This document shows, in pieces, positions 7,140-15,536 of a DNA stretch of 46,605 nt. How positions within the stretch are numbered: the first letter of the stretch is position 1; each line of letters opens with the position of its first letter. The position numbers were made by a program, and so were the translations under genes. Origin of the DNA: an uncultured Clostridia bacterium. GTDB taxonomy: Bacteria > Bacillota > Clostridia > Christensenellales > Aristaeellaceae. The DNA is taken from positions 1-46,605 of the forward strand of contig CAMJUL010000027.1 of the NCBI GenBank assembly GCA_946408995.1. The letters run 5' to 3'. The notes beneath the pieces were generated by a model that was not told the origin of the DNA, made no database searches, and saw nothing but the letters and a program-made list of their open reading frames with translations.

Positions 7140-7868
7140 ATGAAAAAGTTTCTCGCCGTTCTCCTGGCTGCCCTGATGCTCTTTGCCCTCGCCGCGCCCG
7201 CGCTGGCGGAGGAAAGCGTCACCTTCCTGTGGGACAACTTTGACGACCGTGACCCCAACGCCAAGCCCGAACTGGCCCCCAACGGCGCCAACATCTGGTG
7301 GGACAACTGGGCCAACCTGCGCGCCAAGAATGAAGAGGGCGCCATCAAGATCGACTACCGGCCCAAGGCCTTTGACCCCGAAGACTATGACAGCGAAGAC
7401 GACTACTATGCCCATGCCGCCGACTGGATGGGCAACTGGGGCGAAGCCGTGAACATGTGGGCGCTGGACGGCATCTCCTACTGCAAGTACCTGAACGTCC
7501 GCATCAAGGGCGCTGAGGGCGGCGAGGAGAACAAGCTGATCATGTACTGGCATCCCGAGGATTCCAAGTTCTATTCCGCCCGCTTCTGCGACCTGGTGCT
7601 GGCCGACGGCAGCAAAGCCACCATCACCACCGAATGGCAGGACCTGGTCATCGATCTGGAAGCCTCCGGCTTCCCGGGCATGACCAACGCCTTCCACTTC
7701 TATGCCTTTGCCAAGAACGTCATCTGGCTGGATGAAATCTCCTTCTCCGGTCCGATCGCGCCCATCGACGCCTCCAGCGCAGAAACCATCCTGGCCGGCC
7801 TTACCGCAGAAGAAACCGGCAAGGCCTGGGAACTGCCCATCAAGGATTACCTGGCAGAGCTTGAGTAA
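7140..7868 (+). CDS. Secreted carbohydrate-binding-like protein of the alpha-glucoside locus
   Basis: This is a 242-residue exported protein. A signal peptide (MKKFLAVLLAALMLFALAAPALAEE) is followed by a single beta-sandwich-like domain (about 28-210) rich in aromatic and acidic residues: TFLWDNFDD, IWWDNWANL, YCKYLNVRIKGAEGG, LIMYWHPED, TTEWQDLVIDLEASG, FHFYAFAKNVIWLDEISFSG. This layout is like the galactose-binding-like/CBM11-type fold, but no specific family is claimed. No catalytic motif is seen. The strong promoter, good RBS (AAGGAGGG) and immediate terminator suggest a highly expressed monocistronic unit, repressed by the LacI-type regulator next door. A role in binding the oligo- or polysaccharide handled by the locus is inferred. 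Confidence 0.7.
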   Translation: MKKFLAVLLAALMLFALAAPALAEESVTFLWDNFDDRDPNAKPELAPNGANIWWDNWANLRAKNEEGAIKIDYRPKAFDPEDYDSEDDYYAHAADWMGNWGEAVNMWALDGISYCKYLNVRIKGAEGGEENKLIMYWHPEDSKFYSARFCDLVLADGSKATITTEWQDLVIDLEASGFPGMTNAFHFYAFAKNVIWLDEISFSGPIAPIDASSAETILAGLTAEETGKAWELPIKDYLAELE

Positions 7869-7883
7869 CTCATCCCTTCCCCC

Positions 7884-7913
7884 GCGGGGGCGGCGCGCCG
7901 CCCCCGCTTTCTT
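7884..7913 (+). terminator. Strong terminator after the CBM-like gene
   Basis: Perfect 11-bp GC stem GCGGGGGCGGC/GCCGCCCCCGC (7884-7894 and 7897-7907), followed by TTTCTT. It separates the highly expressed CBM-like gene from lacI. Confidence 0.85.
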
Positions 7914-7924
7914 ATGGGAAAATC

Positions 7925-7953
7925 TTGCATTCCCCCGTTTTCCCGGCTATACT
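7925..7953 (+). promoter_or_regulatory. Promoter of the LacI-family regulator
   Basis: TTGCAT (7925-7930), 17 bases, TATACT (7948-7953), about 45 bases before the start codon at 7999. No copy of the GTTTAGCGTTAAAC operator lies here, so the regulator gene does not appear to be repressed through that site. Confidence 0.65.
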
Positions 7954-7998
7954 GGTCTTACCGTATCTGGTACCCTTTTTCGACAACCGGAGAGACGC

Positions 7999-9015
7999 AT
8001 GGTCACATTGAAGGATATCGCCGCGGAAGCCGGCGTCAGTATCACCACCGTATCCAATGTGGTGCACAACCGCTCAAGCCGGGTGTCCCCGGCCACGGTC
8101 AAGAAGATTTGGGAAATCCTGGAGCGGGAGCATTACGCGCCCAGCATGTCCGCCCGCTCCCTGGCCAAGGAGCATTCCTCCATCATCGGGGTCATCACCC
8201 ATCTGACGCCGGAGAACACCGGAAGCACCATGGGCGATCCTTTCCTGAGCGCCTTTGTGGACAGCATCGAAAAGCGCACCCGGGAGGAAGGCTTTTACGT
8301 GATGGTCCGTGCCGTGGAGGATTCCGGGGCCCTGGCCGCCATCAGCCACAGCTGGAACCTGGCGGGGCTGGTGCTGACGGGCCTGTTCCAGGATGATTTT
8401 TTTACCGCTGTACTGGGGCTGGGCATCCCTTTCGTGCTGATCGACAGCTATGTGGAGCACCCCGATGTATACAGTGTGGGCCTGGAGGACGAAAAGGGCG
8501 GATACCTGGCCACGCGGCACCTGCTTGAGAAGGGGCATCGCCGCATCGCCTTCACCTCCCCCTCCATCCGGCCCGGGGGCGTCATCGAGCAGCGCCTTTT
8601 CGGGTACCGCCGGGCCCTTTCCGAATTCGACGTTCCCTTCGACCCGGACCTGGTCTTTACCCAAGAGATCACCGTAGAGGAGGGCAAGCAGCTTGGCCGT
8701 GTCCTTGGCGGACGGCCGGACATCACCGGCATCTTCGCCTCGGCAGATCTTCTGGCCGCGGGCATCATGGCCGGCCTGAATGAAAAGGGCGTAACGGTGC
8801 CCCGGGACAAATCCATCGTCGGTTTTGACGACAACTATCTGGCCCAGCTGACCATCCCGGGCCTGACCACCATCCATCAGGACGCGGAACAGAAGGGCTT
8901 TTTGGCCACAGACATGATCCTTTGCCAGCTTCGCCATGAGGAGCCTGCACAGCGGAACATCATCCTGCCCGTACGCCTGGTGGAGCGGGGCAGCGTCCGG
9001 GACCTGAGGGCATAG
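7999..9015 (+). CDS. LacI-family transcriptional repressor of the alpha-glucoside locus
   Basis: This is a 338-residue cytoplasmic DNA-binding protein. The N-terminal LacI helix-turn-helix is VTLKDIAAEAGVSITTVSNVVHN (residues 2-24), followed by the hinge region (PSMSARSLAKEHSSIIGVI) and a periplasmic-binding-protein-like sugar domain with the family landmarks GVITH, GLVLTG, GYLATRHLLEKGHRRIAF, GYRRAL, ITGIFASADLLAAGIMAGL and SIVGFDDNYLAQLTIPGLTTIHQD. The ATG at 7999 is the standard start; the frame is open further back to 7702 only by overlap with the preceding gene. It sits in the middle of the locus that carries three identical LacI-type operators, so it is the obvious candidate to bind them, with the effector probably an alpha-glucoside. 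Confidence 0.9.
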   Translation: MVTLKDIAAEAGVSITTVSNVVHNRSSRVSPATVKKIWEILEREHYAPSMSARSLAKEHSSIIGVITHLTPENTGSTMGDPFLSAFVDSIEKRTREEGFYVMVRAVEDSGALAAISHSWNLAGLVLTGLFQDDFFTAVLGLGIPFVLIDSYVEHPDVYSVGLEDEKGGYLATRHLLEKGHRRIAFTSPSIRPGGVIEQRLFGYRRALSEFDVPFDPDLVFTQEITVEEGKQLGRVLGGRPDITGIFASADLLAAGIMAGLNEKGVTVPRDKSIVGFDDNYLAQLTIPGLTTIHQDAEQKGFLATDMILCQLRHEEPAQRNIILPVRLVERGSVRDLRA

Positions 9016-9023
9016 CGCGGCCA

Positions 9024-9083
9024 AACAAAAAAGCGCAACAGGCGTTCCCCCGCGCAAGCTCGGAGAACGCCTGTTATGTTTCT
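9024..9083. terminator. Bidirectional terminator between lacI and the GH65 operon
   Basis: Stem AACAGGCGTTC (9037-9047) and GAACGCCTGTT (9065-9075). On the minus strand it is followed by a T-run (A-run at 9025-9032 on the plus strand), ending the long permease/phosphorylase operon. On the plus strand ATGTTTCTT follows, serving lacI. Confidence 0.8.
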
Positions 9084-9161
9084 TCAGTTTAGCTTCGGAG
9101 GCAGCGGGGGGGCCGTCCCCTGCCTCCGTCGTTTTTCTTGTGTCCTCAGCCGCCTTTTCCC

Positions 9162-11327
9162 TCAGGACGGAAGGATGCTGCCCCCGTCCCTTGTGATGTC
9201 GACGGTCCATTTCTTTCCGCCCGCGATGACGGGAAAGGTCAGGCGGGTCAGCTGGTCCGGCAGGCGCGGATGGATCTCCGGCCTGCCGTTGCTCATCCTG
9301 AGGCCGGCGAACCCCAGGGCTGCGATCATCCAGGCCCCGCCGTTGGAGGCTGGATGGGTGCCGCCGATGTAGATCTCCCCGGCCCACTGCTTTCCGCCGC
9401 CCGTAACGTCGATGCCCGCGGTGCGTCTGAATAAGCGCCAGGCCTCGTCCAGAAGGCCCAGGCGGCAGGCGGTCAGGGCGTACATGCAGGCGGACAGGCT
9501 GGAGCCGTGCTCGGTCCGCGGCTCGTAGTATTGCCAGTTTTTTTCAACCTCTTCGTCCTCAAAGGCCTCCGGCAGCAGGGCCATCAGGGCCAGGACGTCC
9601 GCCTGTTTGATGATCTGCGTCGTCCCGGCCACCCCGTGGTCCCCGCCCCAGTATTCCCGATCGTCCCGGAGCCTTGCGCGGACCGCGTCAAGGGAGCAGT
9701 CCTCCAGGGCAAAATACCCGTCAAACTGTTCGATGACCCCCTCCCGCGTTTTCGGGCCCCTCAGCCTTCCGCACAGCTCCTCCAGCAAGGGCAGCTCCCT
9801 TTCATAATCCATTTCCTTCAGCAGGGAAGAAAACCAGGCTTTTTTGTCCCCGAACACCTCCCGGAGCGAAAGAGCGCTTTCGATGCAGTACAGGATCATC
9901 CGGTTGGTGAAGGCGTTGTTGCAGACCCGTTCGTGGTATTCGTCCGGACCGATGACGTCGGCGTAATCCACCTCAGTCCTGTCCAGGTGGGCATTGGCCC
10001 GGCTCAGGTAAAACCTGGCGCATTCCAGGATAACCCGGGCCCCGCCCTCCTCCAGCAGGGTCCTGTCGCCGGTCCAAACAGAATATTGCCAAAGGGCATA
10101 CACGACGTCCGCGCTGATATGGATCTGCCGGTCCCTGAAATACGTGCGCACCGGCCTGTGGGTGAAAACATCCACCACGTTGAAATCCGTACAGCCTTCC
10201 TGGCCTCCCTCCTGGCTCTCCCAGGCGTAAAACGCCCCCCGGTATCCGTATTCCCGGGCTTTTTTCAGCGCGCCGGGCAGGGTTTCGATCCGGTAGCGCA
10301 GCAGGGACCTGGCGATCTCCGGCTGGGTAAAAACAAACATGGGAAGGCAGAAGATCTCCGCATCCCAGAAAATGGCCCCTTTATAGGTCTGGCCGGACAG
10401 CCCCCTCGCGGGGATGGAAAGGTCTTGCGCGTGCCGGGGCGCGATGCAGTTGAGGTGGTACTGGCTGGCGTGCAGGTCCCGCGCGGCTTCCCCGTTCCCC
10501 TCCAGGGTCACCTCCGAACAGGCCCAAATGTCCTCCCACGCGTCCCTGTGGGCCTTCAGGCATTCCTCAAATCCCCTCTCCCGGGCCCTCAGGCAGCTCT
10601 GCCGGGCCGTCTCCGCCGGGTCCTTCCCCTCCTGGGAGGTGCAAACCGCAGCAAATACCTCCACGGTCAGGATCTGCCCTTTTTTTACGGGACAGGTCAG
10701 CATGCGGAACAGGCCCTCCGGCCTTTGTTCCAGACGTTCCAAAGTCTCAAAATCGGTCCGCAGGCACTGGGCCGCGGCCACTTCGATGCCCTTTTCACAG
10801 GTCACAGCCCTCACCTGCAGGGCCGGGCCGGGCCGGAAGTCGAACCCCTTGAAATGCGGGCCGTTGATGTCCCAAAGGTCCGTGGAGATGCCTGCCTGCA
10901 GGGTAATCTCCCCGTCCTGAATGACCTGCATCCGGTAGCGGTCGGCCAGGAGGGAATGCTCCGCCATGGAGACGAACCGCTCGCTTTCAACGCGTACCGG
11001 ATCGAATAGCGTATCCCGGCTGAACAGGCCGCAGCGGTAATCAAGCCGCTGACGGTGCTTTATCGGCCGGGTTTCCCCCAGTGCCAGGGCCTTGCCGTTG
11101 AAAAACAGGCGCAGATACAGGGCGTTTGGGGCGTTCACCGGCTCCCGCCAGGCCTGTCCGTTCCGGTCGTATACCCCGGCCAGGGTCACGGCGGCATACA
11201 GGTCCCTGCCCGCCTCCTCCGGGGCCCCCCGCAGACCCATATACCCGTTGGCGCACAAAAACCGGTTGCCGTCGCCCACGGCCTCCCCAGCGTCAAAGCC
11301 GCATTTTTCCAGGGACCAGACGTCCAT
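9162..11327 (-). CDS. GH65 glycoside phosphorylase (nigerose/kojibiose-type candidate)
   Basis: This is a 721-residue cytoplasmic enzyme that should cleave an alpha-glucosyl disaccharide with phosphate, giving beta-glucose 1-phosphate. It has the GH65 architecture: N-terminal beta-sandwich (about 1-270), linker, (alpha/alpha)6 barrel (about 290-640) and a C-terminal sheet. The general acid is E463 in VIGPDEYHERVCNNAFTN; IKQADVLALM and YYEPRTEHGSSLS form the phosphate-binding side. The acceptor-site segment FYAWESQEGGQEGCTDFNV differs clearly from the one in the neighbouring GH65 and recalls, from memory, nigerose-type phosphorylases; specificity is not claimed. AAGGAGGCAG precedes the ATG. 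It is the last gene of the operon starting at 16964, and ends before the terminator at 9024-9083. Confidence 0.85.
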   Translation of the reverse strand: MDVWSLEKCGFDAGEAVGDGNRFLCANGYMGLRGAPEEAGRDLYAAVTLAGVYDRNGQAWREPVNAPNALYLRLFFNGKALALGETRPIKHRQRLDYRCGLFSRDTLFDPVRVESERFVSMAEHSLLADRYRMQVIQDGEITLQAGISTDLWDINGPHFKGFDFRPGPALQVRAVTCEKGIEVAAAQCLRTDFETLERLEQRPEGLFRMLTCPVKKGQILTVEVFAAVCTSQEGKDPAETARQSCLRARERGFEECLKAHRDAWEDIWACSEVTLEGNGEAARDLHASQYHLNCIAPRHAQDLSIPARGLSGQTYKGAIFWDAEIFCLPMFVFTQPEIARSLLRYRIETLPGALKKAREYGYRGAFYAWESQEGGQEGCTDFNVVDVFTHRPVRTYFRDRQIHISADVVYALWQYSVWTGDRTLLEEGGARVILECARFYLSRANAHLDRTEVDYADVIGPDEYHERVCNNAFTNRMILYCIESALSLREVFGDKKAWFSSLLKEMDYERELPLLEELCGRLRGPKTREGVIEQFDGYFALEDCSLDAVRARLRDDREYWGGDHGVAGTTQIIKQADVLALMALLPEAFEDEEVEKNWQYYEPRTEHGSSLSACMYALTACRLGLLDEAWRLFRRTAGIDVTGGGKQWAGEIYIGGTHPASNGGAWMIAALGFAGLRMSNGRPEIHPRLPDQLTRLTFPVIAGGKKWTVDITRDGGSILPS

Positions 11328-11356
11328 AAGGCTGCCTCCTTCCGAACGCGTGTGCT

Positions 11357-13651
11357 TCAGTCCGTTTGCCGGGGGCAGGGCGCCCGCAGCCCCGCATCGT
11401 CCAACACGGCTTCCTGCCCATAGACCCGCAGGGGCAGCTGCCCGCCCTGCTCCAGGGTGAAGCGTGTCTCATCCGGTTCCATACAGACCCGGATGACCCG
11501 GCCCCGGTACAGGAGGGAAAACTGCAGCCGCTTCCAGCGCGCTGGCAGCCGCGGGGCAAAGGCAAGCCCTTCCCCGTCGCTTCTCAGCCCGGCAAAGCCG
11601 TACACGATGTTGACCCACGCCAGCGCGATGCTGGTGATGTGCAGCCCCTCCCGGGTATTGCGGTTGTAATTGTCCAGGTCCAGACGGGTGGCAAAGCCGA
11701 AAAAGCCCACCGCCGCCTCCATCTTGTCCAATTCCGCCGCCAGAATGGAATGAATGGCGGGGGACAGGGAGGACTCGTGAATGGTGCGCGGCTCATAGAA
11801 CTCGTAATTGACCCGTTTGGTCTCCAGGCTGAAGGAGGAATTATACAAATACAGCATCATCAGCACGTCCGGCTGCTTGATCATGTCCGACCGGTAGATG
11901 CGGTCATAGGACCAATGGTCATACAGGGGAAAATCGGTCACAGGGACGGCGTGGATATCCGTATGGGGCAGGTCAAAGTAGCCGTCATGCTGCTCAAACA
12001 GCCCCCCTTCCCCTTCCGGCAGATACATTTCCCCGGCGATGGACGCCCATTGGCGCATCTCCTCTTTTTTCAGCCCCGTTTTCCCGCACAGGGCCAAATA
12101 AGCTTCGGGCCGCTCCTGTTCCATGCGTTCCAGCGTTTCCGCCGCGCAGGCAAGGGTCCGCATGCCCATATAGTTGGTATAGGCGTTGTTGTTCACCATC
12201 ATATGGAATTCGTCCGGTCCCATCACGCCATAAAAGCCGTAGCGTCCCGTCCGGCTCCCTTTTTCCACCCGGCTAGCCAGAAAGCGGGCGATCTGCAAAA
12301 GCATTTCCGCCCCATAGGCCCAAAGGAATTCCTCGTCCCCGGTCACGTGCACATAATGCCAGATGCCATAGGCTACGGCGGTGCTGGGCTGCAGCTGCAG
12401 ACTGGCATGCTGCCACAGGGCGCAGGCTTCCTTCCCGTTCAGGGTGGCAATGGGATAGCAGGCGCCCCGGCAGTCCAGCATCTTTGCCCGCTCCAGGGCC
12501 TGTGGAAGGGTATTGTACCTGAACAGCAGCAGGTCCCTGGCCGCTTCCGGCTGGGTAAACAGGTAAAAAGGCAGGCATCCGGCCTCGGTATCCCAAAAGG
12601 CATGGCCGTTATAGGCCTCCCCCGTCAGGCCCTTGGCGCCGATATTGTGGCATTCGTTGCCGCCCGCGTAGGTCTGCCTCAGCTGAAAGATGCAGAAACG
12701 GATGCCCTGCTGCTCGGCGAGGGCGTCCTTCCCCTCCGCGGCGATCTCGATGTCCGAGGTACGCCAGTACGCCTCCCAGGAGTCCCGGGAAGCCTTCAGG
12801 GCCTCTTCCAGAGAGATCCTGCCGCTTTCCTCCAGTGCCTGAAGGCCCCGCTGCCACAGGGCTTCCCCCTTCAGACCGTCAAAGAGAATCACGGCCCGCC
12901 GGTCCACCGAAAGAGGACGGCCCTTTATCAGCTTCAGTCGGGCGCTGAGGCGGACCGTTTTCCCTTCCCGCTGCGCGTCGGCTTCCACGGGCAGGGAAAA
13001 AAACGCGCCTGCGAACACCTGCTGCCCGGAATGGAGGGTCTCCGCCTGCAGCGCCAGCCTTCCCTGACCGGCCTCTCCGCGAGGTTCCTTCCAGAAGCAC
13101 CTTCCGTATCCCTCGTGAACCACGTCAAAGGATAGTCCCCCTGTATACACTGCTTCGCAGTCTCCATTGACCGCCTCCAGGGTGACGCGCTGGTAAGCCC
13201 GCTCCCGATGGGTCCTGTCCAGAAACCGCAGGAAGGTCATACGGACTTCTTTCCCCGAGGCCGTCTGCCACAGAAAGGTCCTTGTCAGGGTCCCCTGCCT
13301 CAGGTCCAATTCCCTTCTGAAATCCCTGTAACGGACCCGGCCCAGATCCAGCCTTTCGCCGTCCACGGTGATCTCCGTCCTCAGCCAGTCGGCGGAGGGG
13401 ATCATGAAATGGGTCTCTTCGATAATGCCCCGGTAGCTTTTCCCCAGGGGCTCCATGTCATAGACCCCGTTGGTATACGCTCCCCGCAGGCTGTCCACGC
13501 TGCCTCCCTCGTCAAAGCAGCCGCGCACCCCCAGGTTTTCGTTCGCCAGGGAAAACACGCTTTCGCTGACCCGGGCGTAGGCAGGGTCAAATCCTTCTTC
13601 GATCACCTTCCAGGGGTCGCAGCCAAAATACCTGTCCGCCGCTTTCGCCAT
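11357..13651 (-). CDS. Second GH65 glycoside phosphorylase, different specificity
   Basis: This 764-residue cytoplasmic enzyme has the same fold and reaction class as the gene at 9162-11327, but is divergent from it. The general acid is E481 in GVMGPDEFHMMVNNNAYTN; IKQPDVLMMLYLYNSSF and YEPRTIHESSLSP are the phosphate-side motifs. The acceptor segment CYPIATLNGKEACALWQHASLQLQPSTAVAYGIWHY differs strongly from the other copy, so the pair probably handles two linkages or two reducing-end sugars. Maltose, kojibiose, nigerose and glucosyl-rhamnose phosphorylases all belong here; nothing in the sequence settles which. GGGAGGGAAG precedes the ATG. It starts 15 bases after the permease stop and ends 29 bases before the other GH65, so all are one operon. 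Confidence 0.85.
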   Translation of the reverse strand: MAKAADRYFGCDPWKVIEEGFDPAYARVSESVFSLANENLGVRGCFDEGGSVDSLRGAYTNGVYDMEPLGKSYRGIIEETHFMIPSADWLRTEITVDGERLDLGRVRYRDFRRELDLRQGTLTRTFLWQTASGKEVRMTFLRFLDRTHRERAYQRVTLEAVNGDCEAVYTGGLSFDVVHEGYGRCFWKEPRGEAGQGRLALQAETLHSGQQVFAGAFFSLPVEADAQREGKTVRLSARLKLIKGRPLSVDRRAVILFDGLKGEALWQRGLQALEESGRISLEEALKASRDSWEAYWRTSDIEIAAEGKDALAEQQGIRFCIFQLRQTYAGGNECHNIGAKGLTGEAYNGHAFWDTEAGCLPFYLFTQPEAARDLLLFRYNTLPQALERAKMLDCRGACYPIATLNGKEACALWQHASLQLQPSTAVAYGIWHYVHVTGDEEFLWAYGAEMLLQIARFLASRVEKGSRTGRYGFYGVMGPDEFHMMVNNNAYTNYMGMRTLACAAETLERMEQERPEAYLALCGKTGLKKEEMRQWASIAGEMYLPEGEGGLFEQHDGYFDLPHTDIHAVPVTDFPLYDHWSYDRIYRSDMIKQPDVLMMLYLYNSSFSLETKRVNYEFYEPRTIHESSLSPAIHSILAAELDKMEAAVGFFGFATRLDLDNYNRNTREGLHITSIALAWVNIVYGFAGLRSDGEGLAFAPRLPARWKRLQFSLLYRGRVIRVCMEPDETRFTLEQGGQLPLRVYGQEAVLDDAGLRAPCPRQTD

Positions 13652-13666
13652 GCGCTTCCCTCCCCG

Positions 13667-14536
13667 TCAGCCTTTGATGCCGACGGAAACGGAATTCTCC
13701 GTCAGCTGTTTCTGGAAGATAAAGAACAGAATGATGGGCGGGATCATGGAGAACACCACCGAACGCATCATCGCGTCCTCGTTCACCGTCTGTTCCGTGC
13801 TGAATACGAACAGGCGCACCATCACCGTCTGCAGTTCGCCGCCCCGCAGCACCAGGTAGGGCAAAAGGAAATCCGACCATGCGGCGTTCACCGCGAAAAT
13901 GGCCACCACCGAGCAAATGGGCTTGGACAGCGGCAGCACGATCCGGAAGAAGACCTGCAGCTGGCTGCATCCGTCGATCCGGCTGGCCTCCAGGATGGAG
14001 GCGGGCAGCGATTCAAAAAACTGCACGAACAGGATGACATACATGGCGTTTGCGCCGTAGGACAGCCACAGGGGAACAAAGGAATTGCCCAATCCCACCT
14101 TCTGGATATTCATGAACAGGGGCACGATACTGATGGTGGTAGGCATCAGCAGGGACAGCATCACCAGTTTTTTGACCGCGCCGCTCCCCTTGGGCTTGAG
14201 GATGCCAAGCCCGTAGCCCAGAAGTCCGTTGAACAATAGAGCGCAAACGACGCTGCCCGCCACGGAAAGGAACGAATTGAGGTAGTTCTTTGCGATGCCA
14301 AGCTGATTCCAGGTCGTCAGATAGGTCTTGGGGTCAAAGGACGCTGGCAGCAGCCGGGTGCTCGACACAAACTCCCTCAGGTCCTTGAACCCCGCCAGGA
14401 TCACCCAGACCAGGGGAAAAAGGGCGACCACCACCATCACTGCGCACAGGAACAGAATGATGCCGTATCCGACCCGGACGCTAGGGGCGTGCATATCGTA
14501 ATCCCGGATGACGCCGGTGCGCGTTTGCTCAGCCAT
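13667..14536 (-). CDS. Carbohydrate ABC transporter permease (MalG/CUT1 type)
   Basis: This is a 289-residue inner-membrane subunit of a sugar importer. It shows six membrane segments, starting with GIILFLCAVMVVVALFPLVWVILAGF, and the cytoplasmic EAA loop EASRIDGCSQLQVFFRIVLPLSKP that docks on the ATPase. It ends with the usual hydrophobic FSMIPPIILFFIFQKQL and the short tail SVGIKG typical of MalG-like subunits. GGGGAGGAG precedes the ATG. It lies 16 bases after the partner permease. No ATPase gene is present in the locus, so the importer must use a shared MsmK/MalK-type ATPase encoded elsewhere, as is common for CUT1 systems in Firmicutes. Confidence 0.9.
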   Translation of the reverse strand: MAEQTRTGVIRDYDMHAPSVRVGYGIILFLCAVMVVVALFPLVWVILAGFKDLREFVSSTRLLPASFDPKTYLTTWNQLGIAKNYLNSFLSVAGSVVCALLFNGLLGYGLGILKPKGSGAVKKLVMLSLLMPTTISIVPLFMNIQKVGLGNSFVPLWLSYGANAMYVILFVQFFESLPASILEASRIDGCSQLQVFFRIVLPLSKPICSVVAIFAVNAAWSDFLLPYLVLRGGELQTVMVRLFVFSTEQTVNEDAMMRSVVFSMIPPIILFFIFQKQLTENSVSVGIKG

Positions 14537-14552
14537 CTTCGCTCCTCCCCTC

Positions 14553-15461
14553 TCAGTCCCAATCGGATTCTTTGCGGTTGAAGTAGGAATAGATCCCCGT
14601 CATGACCAGCAGGATCAGCGTAACGGTCACGGCCACGGCGGAAGCCTTGCCATAGTTCATGGCTCCGCCGAAAGCGTACTGCCACATGAGCTGCATCAGG
14701 GAGAGGGACGCGTTGTCCGGCCCTCCCTTGGTTAGCACCATGGGCTCGTACATGATCTGGAACACGGAGATGATCTGCAGGATCAGCAGCGTGCCGGCCA
14801 GCTTCCGGATGGCGGGCAGCAGGATATGGAGCATCCTTTGCCAGACAGTAGCCCCGTCGATGGCCGCCGCCTCATACAGCTCCGCGTTGATGCCGGCCAT
14901 GCCTGCCATATAGATCAGGGCCGTGGCCCCGGCCCCCTTCCAGGTGGCGATGACAATGAGGATGGGGATGACCAGGTGTGCCTTGGTCAGGTAACTCTGG
15001 GGGGGAATGCCCAGCTTGCCGATGAGGATGTTGAGCACGCCGGATTTTTCCCCGGAAAAGAAGGCGGACCACAGAATGATGACCGCAAGGCCCGGCAGCA
15101 TGTTGGGCAGGTACACCGCGGTGCGGAAAAAGCCTTTGCCGCGCCGGGTCTCCCCAATCATCAGCGCAAGCAGGATGGGCAGGGCGAAGCCGATGAGCAG
15201 GGACCAGAAGGTGTAGGAAAAGGTATTCATCAGCGCCTGCGTAAAATCGTCCTTGCCCATGACGCTGATAAAATTGTCCAGCCCGACAAACCGCACCAAC
15301 TCCACGTTCCTGGTTTTATACAGGCTCATGCGGATGCTTTCCAACAGCGGCTCCCATACAAAGAAGGTCATCAGGAGCAGGCCGGGCAGCATGATCAGCC
15401 AGGACTTGAGCGTCTCGCCCGTCCTTCCCCTCAGCCTGCCCCGGTTGCTTTTTTCACTCAT
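14553..15461 (-). CDS. Carbohydrate ABC transporter permease (MalF/LplB/CUT1 type)
   Basis: This 302-residue membrane protein is the first permease of the pair. It has a basic cytoplasmic N-terminus (EKSNRGRLRGRTGETLKSW), then six membrane segments beginning LIMLPGLLLMTFFVWEPLLESIRMSLY, and the EAA loop EAAAIDGATVWQRMLHILLPAIRK. GGGAGGGAG lies before the ATG. It forms the importer with the MalG-like subunit and the binding protein at 15537-16964. It lies downstream of a hairpin between it and the binding-protein gene, which probably lowers permease expression relative to the binding protein. Confidence 0.9.
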   Translation of the reverse strand: MSEKSNRGRLRGRTGETLKSWLIMLPGLLLMTFFVWEPLLESIRMSLYKTRNVELVRFVGLDNFISVMGKDDFTQALMNTFSYTFWSLLIGFALPILLALMIGETRRGKGFFRTAVYLPNMLPGLAVIILWSAFFSGEKSGVLNILIGKLGIPPQSYLTKAHLVIPILIVIATWKGAGATALIYMAGMAGINAELYEAAAIDGATVWQRMLHILLPAIRKLAGTLLILQIISVFQIMYEPMVLTKGGPDNASLSLMQLMWQYAFGGAMNYGKASAVAVTVTLILLVMTGIYSYFNRKESDWD

Positions 15462-15495
15462 GGGGCTCCCTCCCGGAATCAGTTTCCATATCGTA

Positions 15496-15530
15496 AAAGC
15501 ATGCCGGCCGGAACTCCCGGAACCGGCATG
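15496..15530 (-). terminator. Intra-operon hairpin between binding protein and permeases
   Basis: Minus strand: CATGCCGG/CCGGCATG stem (15523-15530 and 15500-15507), followed by TTTTACG. It resembles a weak terminator or RNA-stabilising hairpin. Such elements after solute-binding-protein genes are known to give more binding protein than permease. Confidence 0.6.
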
Positions 15531-15536
15531 TCCTGA

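Noticed and set aside
9507-13135. Long plus-strand frames opposite the GH65 genes
   Set aside because: Both are shadows of the GH65 genes, with proline- and glutamine-rich nonsense composition.
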